DNA from: Desulfovibrionaceae bacterium
GTDB lineage: Bacteria > Desulfobacterota > Desulfovibrionia > Desulfovibrionales > Desulfovibrionaceae
Length of the DNA: 64,000 bases
NCBI GenBank assembly: GCA_009783025.1
Contig: WRHY01000003.1
Coordinates: 1-64,000 of the forward strand
Reading direction: 5' to 3'
This document shows, piece by piece, positions 7,985 to 19,420 of this stretch; within the stretch, counting starts at the first letter, position 1; every line of letters begins with the position of its first letter. Position numbers and translations under genes: made by a program. The notes below the pieces were generated by a model. The model did no database searches. It was not told the origin of the DNA and worked only from the letters and a program-made list of their open reading frames with translations.

Positions 7985-10918
7985 ATGAAAAACTTTGCGC
8001 CAGGTTCGTTTCTGCGGACCATATATTACATTATCGCTGTTGCGGCTTTGCCCGCGATTGTCATTGCCATTCTGACCGGAGTGCAGCGGCAGCAGGATGT
8101 GGTGCGCAGGGCCGAGGAGCAGGCCAGGAATATCGTGCACGCGGCCGCGCACATACAGGATACTGTGACCGCAAGTTCCCGCACGCTGCTCGCCACTATG
8201 GCCAAAATGGACGTGGTGCGCTCACGGCAGGCCAATTTGCCGGATTTTCTCGACCGGCTCGGTTTTTCCCATCCCGCTTACGCGGATCTGTTTGTTATTG
8301 ATGACGACGGGCATATCATTGCCTCCAACACCCGCCAGGAGGATTTGTCCCGGGTATTGGACAGAAATTACTTTTCCGGTTCCCTCAAAAAGAACGTGCT
8401 TATTCCCGGAGGAGTGACCTTCTCCCGTTTATCCGGGGTTCCTGTCTTCCATTTCAGCTACGGCACCCGCTCCAGCGCTCGAAAATCCCTGATTCTGGTG
8501 ACCGGAGTCAGGCTCTCTTATTATACATATATGCTCAAAGGCTTGTCGCTGCCCGAGGGGGCGTCCTTTTATCTGGCGGACGCCAAGGGACGGCTCGCCG
8601 CGTCCCTGCCCGATTCCGACGAGGAAGACGGCATTTTGTCGCCGCTGGTGGAAGATGCGATCAACAGCAGGGCTGAAGCTCAAGGGCTGTTTTATTTTGA
8701 TCCGGGCAATGGGCGGCTGCTTGTCGCTTATCAGCGCATAGCCCTGGAGGAAACTCCGGATGAGCCGTATATGACGGTCGTGCTGACCATGCCGGAAGCC
8801 GCCGTCCATTCGGGCAGCAAGGCTTTGCAGCAACGCAAGCTCCTCTTGCTCGGCCTTGCCCTGGGCGCCATGGCCTTGCTCGGCTATGGCTTTGTTCGCC
8901 TTGTGTTGTTGCCTCCGGTCCACTCCATGCTGGAAGCCGCAACATCTTATGCCGGCGGGGATTTTTCCAGACGGCCAAGTCCCGTCACTCCGGTGCGGGA
9001 GCTTTCCGAGCTTGCGGCTTCCATGAGTTCCATGGCCGGGGCCATTGAAAAGCAGGAAACCGAGCTCATCCATGCCAGGAACGAAGCTGAAGCGGCCAGC
9101 AAGGTCAAGGGTGAATTTCTGGCCAATATGAGCCATGAAATCCGCACACCCATGAACGCCATCATCGGCATGGCCTATCTGGCCTTGAAAAGCGATCTCA
9201 CGCCGCGTCAGAAGGGGTATTTGACCAAGATTCACGAGGCGGGCGGCGATCTGCTGAAAGTCATCAACAATATTCTGGAACTTTCAAAACTGGACGCGGG
9301 CAAGCTCGGCATGGAAAGTATCTCCTTTTCCATGCGGGACATATTTGCGGAAGATGAACGGCACTTCAGTCCGGCCGCGCGCGCCAAGGACGTGGAATTG
9401 CACTTTTTCATAGCGCCGGACGTGCCCCGCTATCTTGTGGGTGATCCGCTGCGGCTCGGGCAGATTGTGGGACATCTGCTGGATAACGCTGTAAAGTATA
9501 CGGAAACAGGATCGATTACCGTTTCCTGCGAACTGGAGTCGCAAATCGGCAGGCAGGCGCATATTCTGCTGACGATCCGGGATACCGGTCCCGGCATGAG
9601 CGAAGCCAGGCTGGCTTCGTTGCAACATCTGTTTTCCGGCCTGGATGACGCTTCCCCGGCCAGAATGGACGGCTTTGGCCTGCTCCTGGTGCACAAGCTG
9701 CTGCGGGCCATGGGCGGAGAACTCAGCCTGGACAGCATCCCGGACAAGGGCACCACGGTTTTTCTGCGCATCACTTTTGGTGTGCGTATGGAAGAACGGG
9801 CTCCGCGGACAACGCTTATGGCGGGAGTTCGTTGTCTTGTGGTGGATGATGATGCGGTCAGTCTGGGGCTGCTTAAGGATTTAATGGAAAGCTTCGGCAT
9901 TGAGGCCGTCGCTGAATCGGACCCCAGAAAGGGGCTTGCCGCGCTCAAAAAGGCCGATACAAACGATAAGCCGTTTGATCTCCTCATTATCGACTGGCGC
10001 ATGCCGGATATTGACGGTGTGGAACTGACCCGGCAGATTCGCAGTGATGCGGCAATCAAACACCAGCCGGCTATTATTATGCTTTCAGCCTACGGTTGGA
10101 GCGGGATTATCCTGCAGGCCGAAGAAGCCGGAGTAGATTCCTTCCTGCACAAGCCGATCAATGAGTCAGTTCTGCTGGACACAATCATGACCTTGGTGCA
10201 GCCGCAGGGCCGTGCGGAAGAGGAAGCTCCGGCGGAAGCCGGCGACACCATGCTGGCCAAAGGGGTGGAAGGCATGCAGGTGCTGGTGGTGGAAGACAAC
10301 AGCGTCAACCAGCAGATAGCCCAGGAAATTCTGACCGGCATGGGCGTTCGTGTGACTTTGGCGGATAACGGACAGAAGGCTTTGGAATATTTCGAGCCGC
10401 CGGGAATGACGCCGCCCTTTGCCTTGGTATTCATGGATCTGCAAATGCCGGTCATGGATGGTTTTGAGGCCGCCAGACGCCTGAGAGCCCTGAATGCGCC
10501 TTGGGCCGCGGATTTGCCTATTATTGCCATGACCGCGCACAGCCGTTCGGAAGAGCTGGAAAACAGCGCTTCAGCAGGGCTCGATGATCATGTGAGCAAG
10601 CCCATTGATGTGGATGAACTGTTCAGGGCGTTGTCCCGCTGGAGACCGCCCGTGGCGATCGAGGAACAGCGGATCGCGGCGGATGTTCGCGCTTTTTATG
10701 AGGAGCTCTGCGGTGGAACAGCGAAGATGGAGCGTTTTCAGGATATCCGCCCGGCTCTAAAAGAACATATACATGAAGGCCGTTTGCTTCGTCTCGAGGA
10801 GCTCTTGCGATCCGGAAAAATGCAGGAGGCCGCCGCTTTTCTGAAGCGTTTGGATGCCGTGTTACAGTTCATGCATGAGGCACCACCGGCTGAGACACTA
10901 CCGGGGAAAAAGCAGTGA
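7985..10918 (+). CDS. hybrid sensor histidine kinase with two receiver domains, degenerate ATP lid
   Basis: A 977-residue inner-membrane sensor. It has a transmembrane helix near 12-30, a periplasmic dCache-like domain (about 35-280), a second helix near 285-305, HAMP, HisKA with the phospho-acceptor H384 in SHEIRTPMN, HATPase, then two receivers with acceptors D670 and D818. The N box (LLDNAVKYT) and G1 box (DTGPGM) are kept. The F box is eroded and the G2 box reads GFGLLL instead of GTGLGL, so ATP binding may be weak. The C-terminal tail has no clear HPt histidine. Its stop overlaps the next gene by GTGA. It is a paralogue of that gene. Confidence 0.9.
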   Translation: MKNFAPGSFLRTIYYIIAVAALPAIVIAILTGVQRQQDVVRRAEEQARNIVHAAAHIQDTVTASSRTLLATMAKMDVVRSRQANLPDFLDRLGFSHPAYADLFVIDDDGHIIASNTRQEDLSRVLDRNYFSGSLKKNVLIPGGVTFSRLSGVPVFHFSYGTRSSARKSLILVTGVRLSYYTYMLKGLSLPEGASFYLADAKGRLAASLPDSDEEDGILSPLVEDAINSRAEAQGLFYFDPGNGRLLVAYQRIALEETPDEPYMTVVLTMPEAAVHSGSKALQQRKLLLLGLALGAMALLGYGFVRLVLLPPVHSMLEAATSYAGGDFSRRPSPVTPVRELSELAASMSSMAGAIEKQETELIHARNEAEAASKVKGEFLANMSHEIRTPMNAIIGMAYLALKSDLTPRQKGYLTKIHEAGGDLLKVINNILELSKLDAGKLGMESISFSMRDIFAEDERHFSPAARAKDVELHFFIAPDVPRYLVGDPLRLGQIVGHLLDNAVKYTETGSITVSCELESQIGRQAHILLTIRDTGPGMSEARLASLQHLFSGLDDASPARMDGFGLLLVHKLLRAMGGELSLDSIPDKGTTVFLRITFGVRMEERAPRTTLMAGVRCLVVDDDAVSLGLLKDLMESFGIEAVAESDPRKGLAALKKADTNDKPFDLLIIDWRMPDIDGVELTRQIRSDAAIKHQPAIIMLSAYGWSGIILQAEEAGVDSFLHKPINESVLLDTIMTLVQPQGRAEEEAPAEAGDTMLAKGVEGMQVLVVEDNSVNQQIAQEILTGMGVRVTLADNGQKALEYFEPPGMTPPFALVFMDLQMPVMDGFEAARRLRALNAPWAADLPIIAMTAHSRSEELENSASAGLDDHVSKPIDVDELFRALSRWRPPVAIEEQRIAADVRAFYEELCGGTAKMERFQDIRPALKEHIHEGRLLRLEELLRSGKMQEAAAFLKRLDAVLQFMHEAPPAETLPGKKQ

Positions 10919-13900
10919 GCAGTTCCATTCGCCGCATTCTGTATTTTATCGTCATTCTGGCGATTCTGCCCGCATTGGGTATTATCGTGTACTCGGGCAT
11001 GGAAAGCCGCGAACGTTCCATTGAAGACGCCCGCGCCAAAGTAGCCGACGTTGTAAACAGCTTGGCGGCGCAGTATCAGATGCTCACGGAAACGACGCGC
11101 GTTCTGCTCATGACGCTGTCTCAGTTTGAGGTGGGCCACAATACGGATAAAGAGTACATCGTGGATCTGCTGCGGGATCTGCTGGCTTCGCACGATGTGT
11201 ATATCAATATTTTGCTTGCGGACAAGGACGGAACCGTCATTGCTTCGGCCCAGCCCTTGAGCGAAGCCACGGTTATTGCCGGAGAATCCTATCTGCTCGA
11301 CGCCGCAAGGATGAGAGGGTTCACTGTGGGCGCGATTGCCCCGGATCCGGTCTCCGGACAGATAGGCTTTCCCTACGCCATGCCTATTATGGACATGTAT
11401 TCGGGGAAGGTGCAGGCGACGCTGGTGGCTTTTCTCAAACCGGGAAGCAATGTGGCCGACATCAGTGAGATGCTGTCCGGTATTGCGGATGTCCAGATCC
11501 ATCTGCGCGACAAGGTAGGCAATCTGGCCTTCGTGTACCCGCCGCAAGCCGATACGAACGCTGCGGACTATGAACAGAGCGCCTGGGACGAAATTTCCTC
11601 CGGAGATGTTCCCAGCGGCGAACTGGCGCTTATGGACCGTTTCGGCAGAGGGTATGTGCTCAAATACGAGCGGGTCACGGCTCAGGGAATGGATTCGCCC
11701 TATCTGACCATAGAAATTTCCCTTGCCCGCTCCACGGTCTATGCCGAAGCCGATTCCGCGCTCATGCGCGAATTGTTCTTTCTGGCTCTTGCCGCCATGG
11801 CGGCTCTCGGCATTGCGTATGTAATGGGGGGCAAGGTGCTGGTCGGGCCTATCCAACACCTGGTGGAGGCGGCCCGTTCTTTGGCCGGAGGGAATCTGGC
11901 CACACGTTTGTCCTCGCGGAATATGCGCGGGGAGGTGGGACAACTGGCCGCCACTTTCGATGAAATGGCCGCGGCCCTGGAAATACGCAATCACGAGTTG
12001 GTGAACGCCAAAATGGCAGCCGACACGGCCAACAAGGCCAAAAGCGAATTTCTGGCCAATATGAGCCATGAAATCCGGACTCCCATGAACGCGGTCATCG
12101 GCATGGCCTATCTGGCGCTGAAGACAAAGCTTTCACCCAAACAGCACACCTATGTGAGCAAAATCTACGGGGCCGCGAACACGCTGCTCGGAATCATCAA
12201 CGATATCCTCGATTTTTCCAAAATAGAGGCCGGCCGGCTGGACATGGATTCCACGGAATTCAAGCTGGAAGACATCCTTGACAATATCGCGACCCTGGTC
12301 GGCCATAAAGCGGATGAAAAAGGGCTTGAGGTGCTCTTTGGCGTGGACTCCAACGTGCCGGCAGAGCTGGTGGGCGATCCGCTGCGGCTCGGCCAGGTGT
12401 TGACCAACCTTTTGAACAACGCGGTCAAGTTCACGGAAAAGGGCGAAATCATCATTTCTTGTACCCTGGATGCGGTGCTGGGCGAAAAAGTGCGTCTGCG
12501 CTTCATGGTCAAGGACACGGGCATTGGTATGAGCCAGGAACAACAGGCCAGGCTGTTCACGGCTTTTACCCAGGCTGACGGTTCCATTACCCGCCGTTTC
12601 GGGGGCACAGGCCTCGGGCTCACCATCACCAAGCGCCTGCTGGAACTGATGGAGGGCGGCATCCAGGTTCTCAGCGAAGAGGGCAAGGGTACCACCGTCA
12701 CCTTCACGGCCACCTTTGGCTTGCCCAAATCGCGCCGCTTGGGCGAGCACCAGATGGATAAGGGAGACATGGCCCGCGTTCTGGTGGTTGATGACCACGA
12801 GCCCGCGCGGCGCATGATGCAGAATATCCTGGGCGGCATGAATTTTCGGGTCGACGGCGCTGAGTCCTCCACCGAAGCCTTTGCCATGCTCTGGCAGGAA
12901 GATGCCGAAGATCCTTATCGCATTGTGCTCATGGACTGGCGCATGCCGGTCATGGACGGCATTGAGGCCACTTGGCGTCTGCGCACGGAACTGAGTTTGG
13001 CCAATGTGCCGCCGGTGTTCATCACCACAACCCTGGGCCGCGCGGAAGTGTTGCAGCAAGCGGAAAAAGCCGGGGCCGTGGGCGTATTGTACAAGCCCAT
13101 CAATAAATCCCTGTTGTTTGACGCCCTTATGGAAGCGCTGCACGGGAGGGTTCCGACAGTGGTCCGTTCCAGAGCGCCCGTGATCTCGGCGCCGCATCGG
13201 GAGCACCCTGTTTTCCCCGGGGCGTCCATTTTGCTGGTGGAAGACAACCCGATCAATCAGCAGGTGGCTGCGGAACTCCTGGAAAGCGCCGAGATCTCGG
13301 TCACCATAGCCGAAAACGGCCTGAAGGCGCTGGAAGCGGTTCAGCATTCCGGCCGGACGCCTCCCTTTGATCTGGTGCTCATGGACCTGCAAATGCCTGA
13401 GATGGACGGCTACGAGGCCGCCTCCCGTTTGCGCGCCGACCCGCGCTATGCAAGCATGCCTATTGTGGCCATGACGGCTCACGCCATGGTGGACGAGCGG
13501 GAGCGATGCTTCATGGTCGGCATGAACGATCATATTTCCAAGCCCATCGAGGTGGACAAGTTTTTCACCACCTTAACTCGCTGGTTACAGGATTTTTCCG
13601 AATCCGCCGAGCCCGGCCGTAAAGCCGCAGCGCCGGAAGGAACGACGCCAGCCGAAGCGAAACCGGCTGTTCCCGGAGCCTCGATTACAGAGGGAGCGCT
13701 GTTCCTGCCTGGTTTGGATACGGAAAAAGCTTTGATCCGTCTTGGTAACAACGAGCGCTTGTACATAAAATTGCTCAAGCAGTTTCTGGCCCACCACGCC
13801 ACGGCTGAAGCGCAGTTTTATGAAGCCTTTGATGCCGGAGATATGGAAACGGCCCGGCGCATTGCCCATACCCTCAAAGGGCTTGCCGGATCCATCGGGG

Positions 13901-14310
13901 CCACGGCTCTGGCCAGTGAATGCGCGTTTCTTGAAGCTTCCTTCGCCAACGGCGACATGAATACCACCCGGGCGCTCGCCGCGACGGCCTTCCATACCCT
14001 GGCCTCGGTACAGGCAACCTTGTCCCAGGCCTTTGCTTCGGAGTTTACTGCCGGCGCGACCGGGGAGTCTTTGCAAAAGGTGGATCTGAGCCCCGAGCAG
14101 AAGCAGCGCAAACGGGAACTGCTGGATGAGCTTGAACGGTATTTGAAAGACGACGATGCGGAAGCGGTGGCTTTTTTGACCACGAACAGGCAGGAGCTCT
14201 CCGCATACTTGCCCGCCGGCGCCGTGGACGAACTGGAAGGGTCCCTTTCCCGTTTCGATTTTGAAAAGGCCTTGGAATACCTGGAGACAGTAGGGGAGGG
14301 ACGGCCATGA
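10915..14310 (+). CDS. hybrid sensor histidine kinase with two receivers and HPt domain
   Basis: A 1131-residue inner-membrane kinase with the same plan as its upstream paralogue but complete. It has transmembrane helix near 8-25, dCache-like sensor, second helix, HAMP, HisKA with H385, and HATPase with intact N, G1, F and G2 boxes ([33 protein letters not shown]). Receivers have D674 and D824, and the HPt domain has H985 in [14 protein letters not shown] further helical tail of about 100 residues follows. A full phosphorelay is therefore encoded. The GTG start overlaps the previous stop, and the ATGA at the end overlaps the response regulator. Confidence 0.92.
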   Translation: MSSSIRRILYFIVILAILPALGIIVYSGMESRERSIEDARAKVADVVNSLAAQYQMLTETTRVLLMTLSQFEVGHNTDKEYIVDLLRDLLASHDVYINILLADKDGTVIASAQPLSEATVIAGESYLLDAARMRGFTVGAIAPDPVSGQIGFPYAMPIMDMYSGKVQATLVAFLKPGSNVADISEMLSGIADVQIHLRDKVGNLAFVYPPQADTNAADYEQSAWDEISSGDVPSGELALMDRFGRGYVLKYERVTAQGMDSPYLTIEISLARSTVYAEADSALMRELFFLALAAMAALGIAYVMGGKVLVGPIQHLVEAARSLAGGNLATRLSSRNMRGEVGQLAATFDEMAAALEIRNHELVNAKMAADTANKAKSEFLANMSHEIRTPMNAVIGMAYLALKTKLSPKQHTYVSKIYGAANTLLGIINDILDFSKIEAGRLDMDSTEFKLEDILDNIATLVGHKADEKGLEVLFGVDSNVPAELVGDPLRLGQVLTNLLNNAVKFTEKGEIIISCTLDAVLGEKVRLRFMVKDTGIGMSQEQQARLFTAFTQADGSITRRFGGTGLGLTITKRLLELMEGGIQVLSEEGKGTTVTFTATFGLPKSRRLGEHQMDKGDMARVLVVDDHEPARRMMQNILGGMNFRVDGAESSTEAFAMLWQEDAEDPYRIVLMDWRMPVMDGIEATWRLRTELSLANVPPVFITTTLGRAEVLQQAEKAGAVGVLYKPINKSLLFDALMEALHGRVPTVVRSRAPVISAPHREHPVFPGASILLVEDNPINQQVAAELLESAEISVTIAENGLKALEAVQHSGRTPPFDLVLMDLQMPEMDGYEAASRLRADPRYASMPIVAMTAHAMVDERERCFMVGMNDHISKPIEVDKFFTTLTRWLQDFSESAEPGRKAAAPEGTTPAEAKPAVPGASITEGALFLPGLDTEKALIRLGNNERLYIKLLKQFLAHHATAEAQFYEAFDAGDMETARRIAHTLKGLAGSIGATALASECAFLEASFANGDMNTTRALAATAFHTLASVQATLSQAFASEFTAGATGESLQKVDLSPEQKQRKRELLDELERYLKDDDAEAVAFLTTNRQELSAYLPAGAVDELEGSLSRFDFEKALEYLETVGEGRP

Positions 14311-15473
14311 CAGCGGAGCGTATTTCGGCCGAGTATATCCCCAGCATTCTGATTGTGGATGACGTGCCGGAAAATCTGACCATCATATCCGATCTGCTGG
14401 CGGACCGGTATCGTTGCCGGGTGGCTGTCAGCGGGGCAAAGGCTCTGCGTATCGCCGCCACACAGCCCCAGCCGGATCTCATTCTCCTGGATGTGGTCAT
14501 GCCTGAAATGGACGGCTATGAGGTCTGCCGACGCCTGAAAGCCGATCCGCTCACCCGGGATATTCCGGTGATTTTCCTCACCGCCCTTGACAAGGAAGAA
14601 GACGAAACGCAAGGCTTTGAAGTCGGCGGAGTGGATTATATCACCAAGCCCGTAACCAGGGGCATACTTGCGGTCCGGGTGGAGGCCCAGCTTGTCCTGC
14701 TGCGTGGAAAACGCTTCCTGAGCCACAGAAATGAACTGCTCGAGCATCTGGTTGCAGAGCGTTCCCGGCAATTATCATCCATGCAGGATGTGATTATAAT
14801 GGCTATGGCCTCGCTGGCTGAAACGCGGGACAATGACACCGGCGCGCACATCAGGCGGGTGCAACAGTATGCCAAAGCCCTGGGACTTGCCCTGCGCGAG
14901 AATCCCAAGTACCGGGATGCGCTTACGGATGACGTGCTGGACTTGCTTTACAAAACCAGTCCGTTGCATGACATCGGCAAAGTCGGTGTGCCGGATGCCA
15001 TTTTGTTCAAGCCCGACAGGCTTTCCCACGAAGAATTCGACGAAATGAAACAGCATTCTTTTCTGGGCGGACAAGCGCTGATGGAAGTTGAGAAGCAACT
15101 GGCGGCTCCGGAAGCCTTTGTTTCCATGGCGCATGAGATCGCCCTGTACCACCACGAGCGTTGGGACGGCACAGGCTATCCCCTGGGACTCAAGGGCGAG
15201 GAAATTCCCTTGAGCGCGCGTATCGTGGCCCTGGCCGACACCTATGATGCGCTGATAAGCCGCAGGGTTTACAAGCCGCCGTATGCGCTGCCGGAGGTGC
15301 GTATCATCATTGAACGAAACCGGGGTAAGCAGTTTGACCCGGACATAGTGGATGCCTTTCTGGCTAATGAGGATGTTTTCGCCAAAATAGCCAGAAAAAA
15401 TCCTGACCCGGATAAAAAGAGCGGGGGGCGTCGAACAGCCTTGCGTCGTCTGATGGTGAAAGAAAAGGAATAA
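14307..15473 (+). CDS. HD-GYP response regulator, cyclic-di-GMP phosphodiesterase
   Basis: A 388-residue cytoplasmic regulator of the RpfG type. The receiver (residues 10-125) has acceptor D62 in [15 protein letters not shown] short helix links it to an HD-GYP domain with the metal pair H221-D222 in LHDIGK, the HH pair in [12 protein letters not shown], and GYP at 290-292. It should hydrolyse cyclic di-GMP when phosphorylated and so is the probable output of the two upstream kinases. The gene overlaps the HPt kinase by ATGA. Repeat copy A begins three bases after the stop. Confidence 0.92.
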   Translation: MTAERISAEYIPSILIVDDVPENLTIISDLLADRYRCRVAVSGAKALRIAATQPQPDLILLDVVMPEMDGYEVCRRLKADPLTRDIPVIFLTALDKEEDETQGFEVGGVDYITKPVTRGILAVRVEAQLVLLRGKRFLSHRNELLEHLVAERSRQLSSMQDVIIMAMASLAETRDNDTGAHIRRVQQYAKALGLALRENPKYRDALTDDVLDLLYKTSPLHDIGKVGVPDAILFKPDRLSHEEFDEMKQHSFLGGQALMEVEKQLAAPEAFVSMAHEIALYHHERWDGTGYPLGLKGEEIPLSARIVALADTYDALISRRVYKPPYALPEVRIIIERNRGKQFDPDIVDAFLANEDVFAKIARKNPDPDKKSGGRRTALRRLMVKEKE

Positions 15474-15476
15474 CTG

Positions 15477-15602
15477 GGCAGCGCCTCAGTTTGGCGTGAT
15501 ACTTCGTCAGGCTTGCTTTGTCCTCCGGGGCAGGACCGAAGAGTCCAGCCCCATCGGCCAAAGCTGTGCCTTCCTCGTCTGACCCCAAACTGAGGCGCTG
15601 CC
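15477..15602 (+). repeat. R1 structured repeat, copy A
   Basis: Arms GGCAGCGCCTCAGTTTGG and CCAAACTGAGGCGCTGCC enclose the conserved GTGATACTTCGTCAGGC box and an inner hairpin with loop CGAAGA. Forward orientation; it begins three bases after the HD-GYP stop codon and precedes the M16 peptidase gene. Confidence 0.95.
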
Positions 15603-15657
15603 TAAAAACAAACCCGCCCGTGTGCTCTGCCACACGCCGGGAGAAGAGAGTGAGCGC

Positions 15658-18561
15658 ATGTCGGAACACGGTTTTATCTTGCTTCGGGAAGAAGAGGTTG
15701 CGGAACTCGCCTGCACGGCCAGGCTGTGGAAACATGAAGCCACCGGAGGCGAACTGCTGTCTATCCGCAACAGTGATGAAAACAAGGTGTTCGGCGTCTC
15801 TTTTCGCACGCCGCCGACCGATTCCACCGGCGTGGCCCACATTCTCGAACACTCCGTGCTGTGCGGTTCTGAAAAATATCCGGTCAAGGAACCCTTTGTG
15901 GAACTGCTCAAGGGGTCGCTGCACACCTTTCTCAACGCTTTCACCTACCCGGACAAGACCTGCTATCCTGTGGCCAGCGCCAATCTCAAGGATTTTCGCA
16001 ATCTGACGGATGTCTACCTGGATGCGGTTTTTTTTCCGCGTATCACCGAAGATATTTTCCGTCAGGAAGGCTGGCACCTCGACCCGCGGGGAGACAACCG
16101 CTTTGCTTACAAAGGCGTTGTGTACAATGAAATGAAAGGCGCCTTTTCATCGCCGGAATCGGTGCTTTCCCGTTACACCCTGCACACGCTCTTCCCTGAT
16201 ACCGTGTACGCCCTGGAGTCCGGCGGCGATCCAAAGGAAATACCGTCCCTCACCTATGCGGCTTTCCGTGATTTTCATACCCGCTTCTACCACCCGTCCA
16301 ATGCCCGTTTTTTCTTTTGGGGAGATGATGACGAGGGCGAGCGCCTGGCCCTGCTCGGCAAGGTGCTGTCCCGCTTTACCCGGCTCGAACCGGATTCTTC
16401 CATCGGTGTGCAGCCGCGTCTGAGCGCCCCGAAAAGCGTGACCGTGCCCTTTGCCGCCGCGGAAGACGAGAAGGGCATGGCCGTACTGGCCTGGCTCGGG
16501 CCGAATGTCATGGACATGGAACTGGCCCTGGCTCTGCGCATGCTGGAGCATATCCTGCTCGGCATGCCCGCGTCCCCGTTGCGCCGGGCGCTTATCGAAT
16601 CCGGCCTGGGCGAAGACCTAACGGGGCAGGGGTTGGAGACGGAGCTTCGGCAGTTGACCTTTGATGTGGGTCTCAAGGGTATTGCCGTCACGGACGCGCC
16701 AAAAGTGGAAGCCCTGATCCTGGCAACCCTGCAAGAACTTGTCCGGGAGGGTGTGCCCGAGGCTATGGTGGAGGCCGCGATCAACAGCGTGGAATTCACC
16801 CTGCGGGAAAACAATACCGGGAGTTTTCCCGTGGGTCTTTCCATCATGTTGCGCGCTCTGACCACCTGGCTGCATGACGGTGACCCCCTGGCGCCGTTGC
16901 GTTTTGAGGAGCAACTGCAACGGATCAAAGCGGCGGCGCAGGGCAAGGGATATTTCGAGAACCTGATCCGGATCTGGCTGCTCGACAACCCGCACCGGAT
17001 CACCGTGCTGCTCACGCCGGACAGGGAACTGGCCCGTAAGCAGGAAGAGGAGGAAGCCGCCCGCCTGCAAGCCGTGTCCGCAGGTATGAGCAAGGCGGAG
17101 CGGGAACAGGCCCGCCAAACGGCCGAGGCTCTGCACGTCTGGCAGGCCACGCCGGACAGCAGCGATGCGCTGGCCAGCATTCCGCGTCTGGCCGTGGCGG
17201 ATCTGCCCCTGGAGAATATGCCTATCCCCAGCGAGCGTTTTGAGAGCCAGGGCCACTATCCCCCGGCCTTGTTCCACCCCTTGCCTACCAGCGGCATCGT
17301 GTACGCCGAGGCGGCCTTTGCGCTTGACGCCGTGCCCGAATCCCTGCTCCCCTTGCTGCCCTTGTTCGGACGCGCTCTGCTTGAGATGGGCACAAAGCGC
17401 CGGGATTTTGTGGATTTGAATATGGCCATTGCCCGCAAGACCGGCGGCATGGATGTGGAACCCCTGTTCCTGACGCACGCTTCCACGCGGAGGCCCGTGG
17501 CCCGGATGATTCTTTCCGGCAAGGCCGGCTCGGATAAGGTGGACGATCTTTTCGCGTTGATGAACGAAGTTCTGGCGGAATGCGTATTCGACGATCAGGA
17601 GCGTTTTTTGCGCATGGTGCTTGAGGAAAAGGCGCGCCAGGAATACAGTCTGGTTCCGTCCGGGCACGTGGTTGTGGCCGCGCGTTTGCGCGCCTCTTTG
17701 TCCGGCGCGGGGATGCTGATCGAGCAGAGCGGCGGCGTGAGCAGCCTCAAGTATCTGCGCCAACTGGTTGAACGGATCGAATCGGATTGGCCCGCCGTGC
17801 TCCGGGATCTGGAGTTTCTGCGCCGCTGCATTATCCATCGCGCCGGGTTGGCCTTCAACCTTACCGCTACTGAAGAACAGCGCGCCCGCCTGGAAAAGCT
17901 GTGCCAGGCCCTGGCCGAATCTCTTCCCAAAGCGGGCGCGGACGGCGTACCCGCCTGGTTCGGAAAAACAGCGGACCTGCCCGTCAAGGAAGCGCTGCTC
18001 CTGCCCGCGCAAGTGAACTATGTGGGCAAGGGGGTGAACCTTTTTGACAGCGGCTATGTCTGGAACGGTTCAGCTTCGGTTATCCTCAAATACCTGCGTA
18101 CCGGATACCTTTGGGAAAAGGTGCGCGTGCAGGGCGGAGCCTACGGCTGCATGTGCGGCCTGGATCGCATGAGTGGCGCTTTCCACATGGTTTCATACCG
18201 GGATCCGAACATACTGCGTACCCTTGAAACCTACGATGCGGCCGGAGCTCATCTGGCCCGCCGGGCCGTGTCGCAAGAGGAGCTTTCCGCCGCCATTGTC
18301 GGAGCCATCGGCGAGCTTGATACCTATCTGCTGCCCGATGCCAAGGGCGCTGCCGCCTTTACCCGCTTTCTCAGCGGCGACGCCGAGGAACTCAGGCAAC
18401 AACTGCGCGAGGAAATTCTGGGTACCACCAGCGCCCACTTCAAGGCCTTTGGTGAGGCGCTGGCGGCGTTCACCGGACAAGGGCGGATCTGCGCCCTTGG
18501 CGGCAGCGCGCTGGAGCGCGTGGCGCGGGAGAAAGGCTGGCAGGTGGAGAAGCTTTTGTAA
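15658..18561 (+). CDS. M16C zinc metallopeptidase, presequence protease (PreP)-like
   Basis: A 967-residue peptidase with the inverted zinc motif HILEH at 61-65 (H61, E64, H65) and the distal ligand E158 in NEMKGAFSSPE. The length and the four-domain arrangement, with an M16C-associated central region, fit the PreP/Cym1 group, which degrades short unfolded peptides inside a closed chamber. No signal peptide is visible, so it is probably cytoplasmic. The ATG at 15658 has GAGAAGAGAG before it; the frame is open twelve codons further but without support. It is followed within four bases by an R2 hairpin. Confidence 0.9.
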   Translation: MSEHGFILLREEEVAELACTARLWKHEATGGELLSIRNSDENKVFGVSFRTPPTDSTGVAHILEHSVLCGSEKYPVKEPFVELLKGSLHTFLNAFTYPDKTCYPVASANLKDFRNLTDVYLDAVFFPRITEDIFRQEGWHLDPRGDNRFAYKGVVYNEMKGAFSSPESVLSRYTLHTLFPDTVYALESGGDPKEIPSLTYAAFRDFHTRFYHPSNARFFFWGDDDEGERLALLGKVLSRFTRLEPDSSIGVQPRLSAPKSVTVPFAAAEDEKGMAVLAWLGPNVMDMELALALRMLEHILLGMPASPLRRALIESGLGEDLTGQGLETELRQLTFDVGLKGIAVTDAPKVEALILATLQELVREGVPEAMVEAAINSVEFTLRENNTGSFPVGLSIMLRALTTWLHDGDPLAPLRFEEQLQRIKAAAQGKGYFENLIRIWLLDNPHRITVLLTPDRELARKQEEEEAARLQAVSAGMSKAEREQARQTAEALHVWQATPDSSDALASIPRLAVADLPLENMPIPSERFESQGHYPPALFHPLPTSGIVYAEAAFALDAVPESLLPLLPLFGRALLEMGTKRRDFVDLNMAIARKTGGMDVEPLFLTHASTRRPVARMILSGKAGSDKVDDLFALMNEVLAECVFDDQERFLRMVLEEKARQEYSLVPSGHVVVAARLRASLSGAGMLIEQSGGVSSLKYLRQLVERIESDWPAVLRDLEFLRRCIIHRAGLAFNLTATEEQRARLEKLCQALAESLPKAGADGVPAWFGKTADLPVKEALLLPAQVNYVGKGVNLFDSGYVWNGSASVILKYLRTGYLWEKVRVQGGAYGCMCGLDRMSGAFHMVSYRDPNILRTLETYDAAGAHLARRAVSQEELSAAIVGAIGELDTYLLPDAKGAAAFTRFLSGDAEELRQQLREEILGTTSAHFKAFGEALAAFTGQGRICALGGSALERVAREKGWQVEKLL

Positions 18562-18564
18562 TAG

Positions 18565-18623
18565 CTGAGGGGGCTCTGCCCCCTCAGACTCCCCTGGCAG
18601 GGGACTGAGTCCCCTGCACCCCC
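18565..18623. repeat. R2 family repeat, copy b (short)
   Basis: CTGAGGGGGC-TCT-GCCCCCTCAG is a perfect hairpin, followed by CCCCTGGCAGGGGACTGAGTCCCCTGCACCCCC-type sequence (18591-18623) found in the other R2 copies. It starts four bases after the peptidase stop and could act as a terminator, although there is no T-run. Confidence 0.75.
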
Positions 18624-18654
18624 ATTTAGGACAGTGTTTACGTTTGAGCAATGC

Positions 18655-18856
18655 GGTTAGTGTCTTAGCTTGGCGTCAGACGAGTTTTTTGCGAGGGTGG
18701 GCTGACAATTCCGCAGGATAGCGAAATTGGACGGGGGAGCGAATGCGACCCCGCCCGAAGGGCGAGCCACAGGAAGTGGCGAGTCAGCTCTTCGGTCCTG
18801 CCCCCCGAGCAAAAACGATGCCTGACGAAGTATCACGCCAAGCTAAGACACTAACC
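18655..18856 (-). repeat. R1 structured repeat, copy B, with an insert of about 83 bp
   Basis: Arms GGTTAGTGTCTTAGCTTGG and CCAAGCTAAGACACTAACC are perfect complements. The element is 202 bp instead of 127 because of extra sequence at about 18704-18786 in the apical hairpin. Read on the minus strand it is in forward orientation and starts two to three bases after the stop of the PilZ gene. Confidence 0.9.
18704..18786. other. mini-hairpin insert inside R1 copy B
   Basis: The insert is absent from the other nine copies. It is made of small consecutive hairpins: GGGG..CCCC, GCCC-GAA-GGGC and GCCAC-AGGAA-GTGGC. Its edges GCTGAC and GTCAGC (18701-18706 and 18783-18788) are complementary, so it adds to the stem rather than breaking it. 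Confidence 0.7.
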
Positions 18857-18858
18857 GT

Positions 18859-19401
18859 TCACATATCGCCTTTGCTCTGCCTGATGCGCTTGCGCTCTTC
18901 ACTGAAGACAAAGCGGATCACGGCTTCCCGATCCTCTTCCGCAATGGAGGTATAGGTTACATCATAAGCGTGGCTGTGCATATCCGGCAGTATGGCTACC
19001 GGACGAGGCCGCTCCACGCGGGAAAGCGTGGAAACCATGCGTATGGGGTATTCTTCCAGCCTGAGTAGCAGCTCAATGTAACTGCCGGTCGAAAGTTCGG
19101 CATTACACTCCAGCACGAGACCCTGACCGCTGAGTTCCACGATATGCCCTTCCTCCGGGAATTCCTGAGCCAGGGATTCGCTTTGCAGCAAGCTCAGAAC
19201 AGCATCAAGCTTGCGGTCCATTTCAGCCAGGAAGCGGAGCATGATTTCGGGCTGGCGGGAATTGGTCAGGAGTTCTTCCCGGATGTCCGCGGTGGGCGAG
19301 AGCAGCGTGCCTCTGTACATTCGCGGCGTTTGCGCGCCAAGAGTCGCCTTGCGCAGCCTGCCGCGTATCAAGGTGGGGATCGTGAGATATCTGTCGGACA
19401 T
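18859..19401 (-). CDS. PilZ-domain protein
   Basis: A 180-residue protein whose C-terminal half (about 90-175) reads as a PilZ beta barrel: VELSGQGLVLECNAELSTGS, YIELLLRLEEYPIRMVSTLSR, then HAYDVTYTSIAEEDREAVIR, ending in EERKRIRQ. PilZ domains bind cyclic di-GMP, but the classical RxxxR and D/NxSxxG motifs are not clean here, so binding is uncertain. The N-terminal part resembles a helical linker (RFLAEMDRKLDAVLSLL). The start at 19401 has AAGGAGATGT before it. It could connect to the HD-GYP regulator upstream, which is inference. Confidence 0.75.
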   Translation of the reverse strand: MSDRYLTIPTLIRGRLRKATLGAQTPRMYRGTLLSPTADIREELLTNSRQPEIMLRFLAEMDRKLDAVLSLLQSESLAQEFPEEGHIVELSGQGLVLECNAELSTGSYIELLLRLEEYPIRMVSTLSRVERPRPVAILPDMHSHAYDVTYTSIAEEDREAVIRFVFSEERKRIRQSKGDM

Positions 19402-19420
19402 ACATCTCCTTGTTATTTCG

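Noticed and set aside
12133..13533. Long minus-strand open frame opposite the second hybrid kinase
   Set aside because: Antisense shadow of a gene with complete kinase and receiver motifs.
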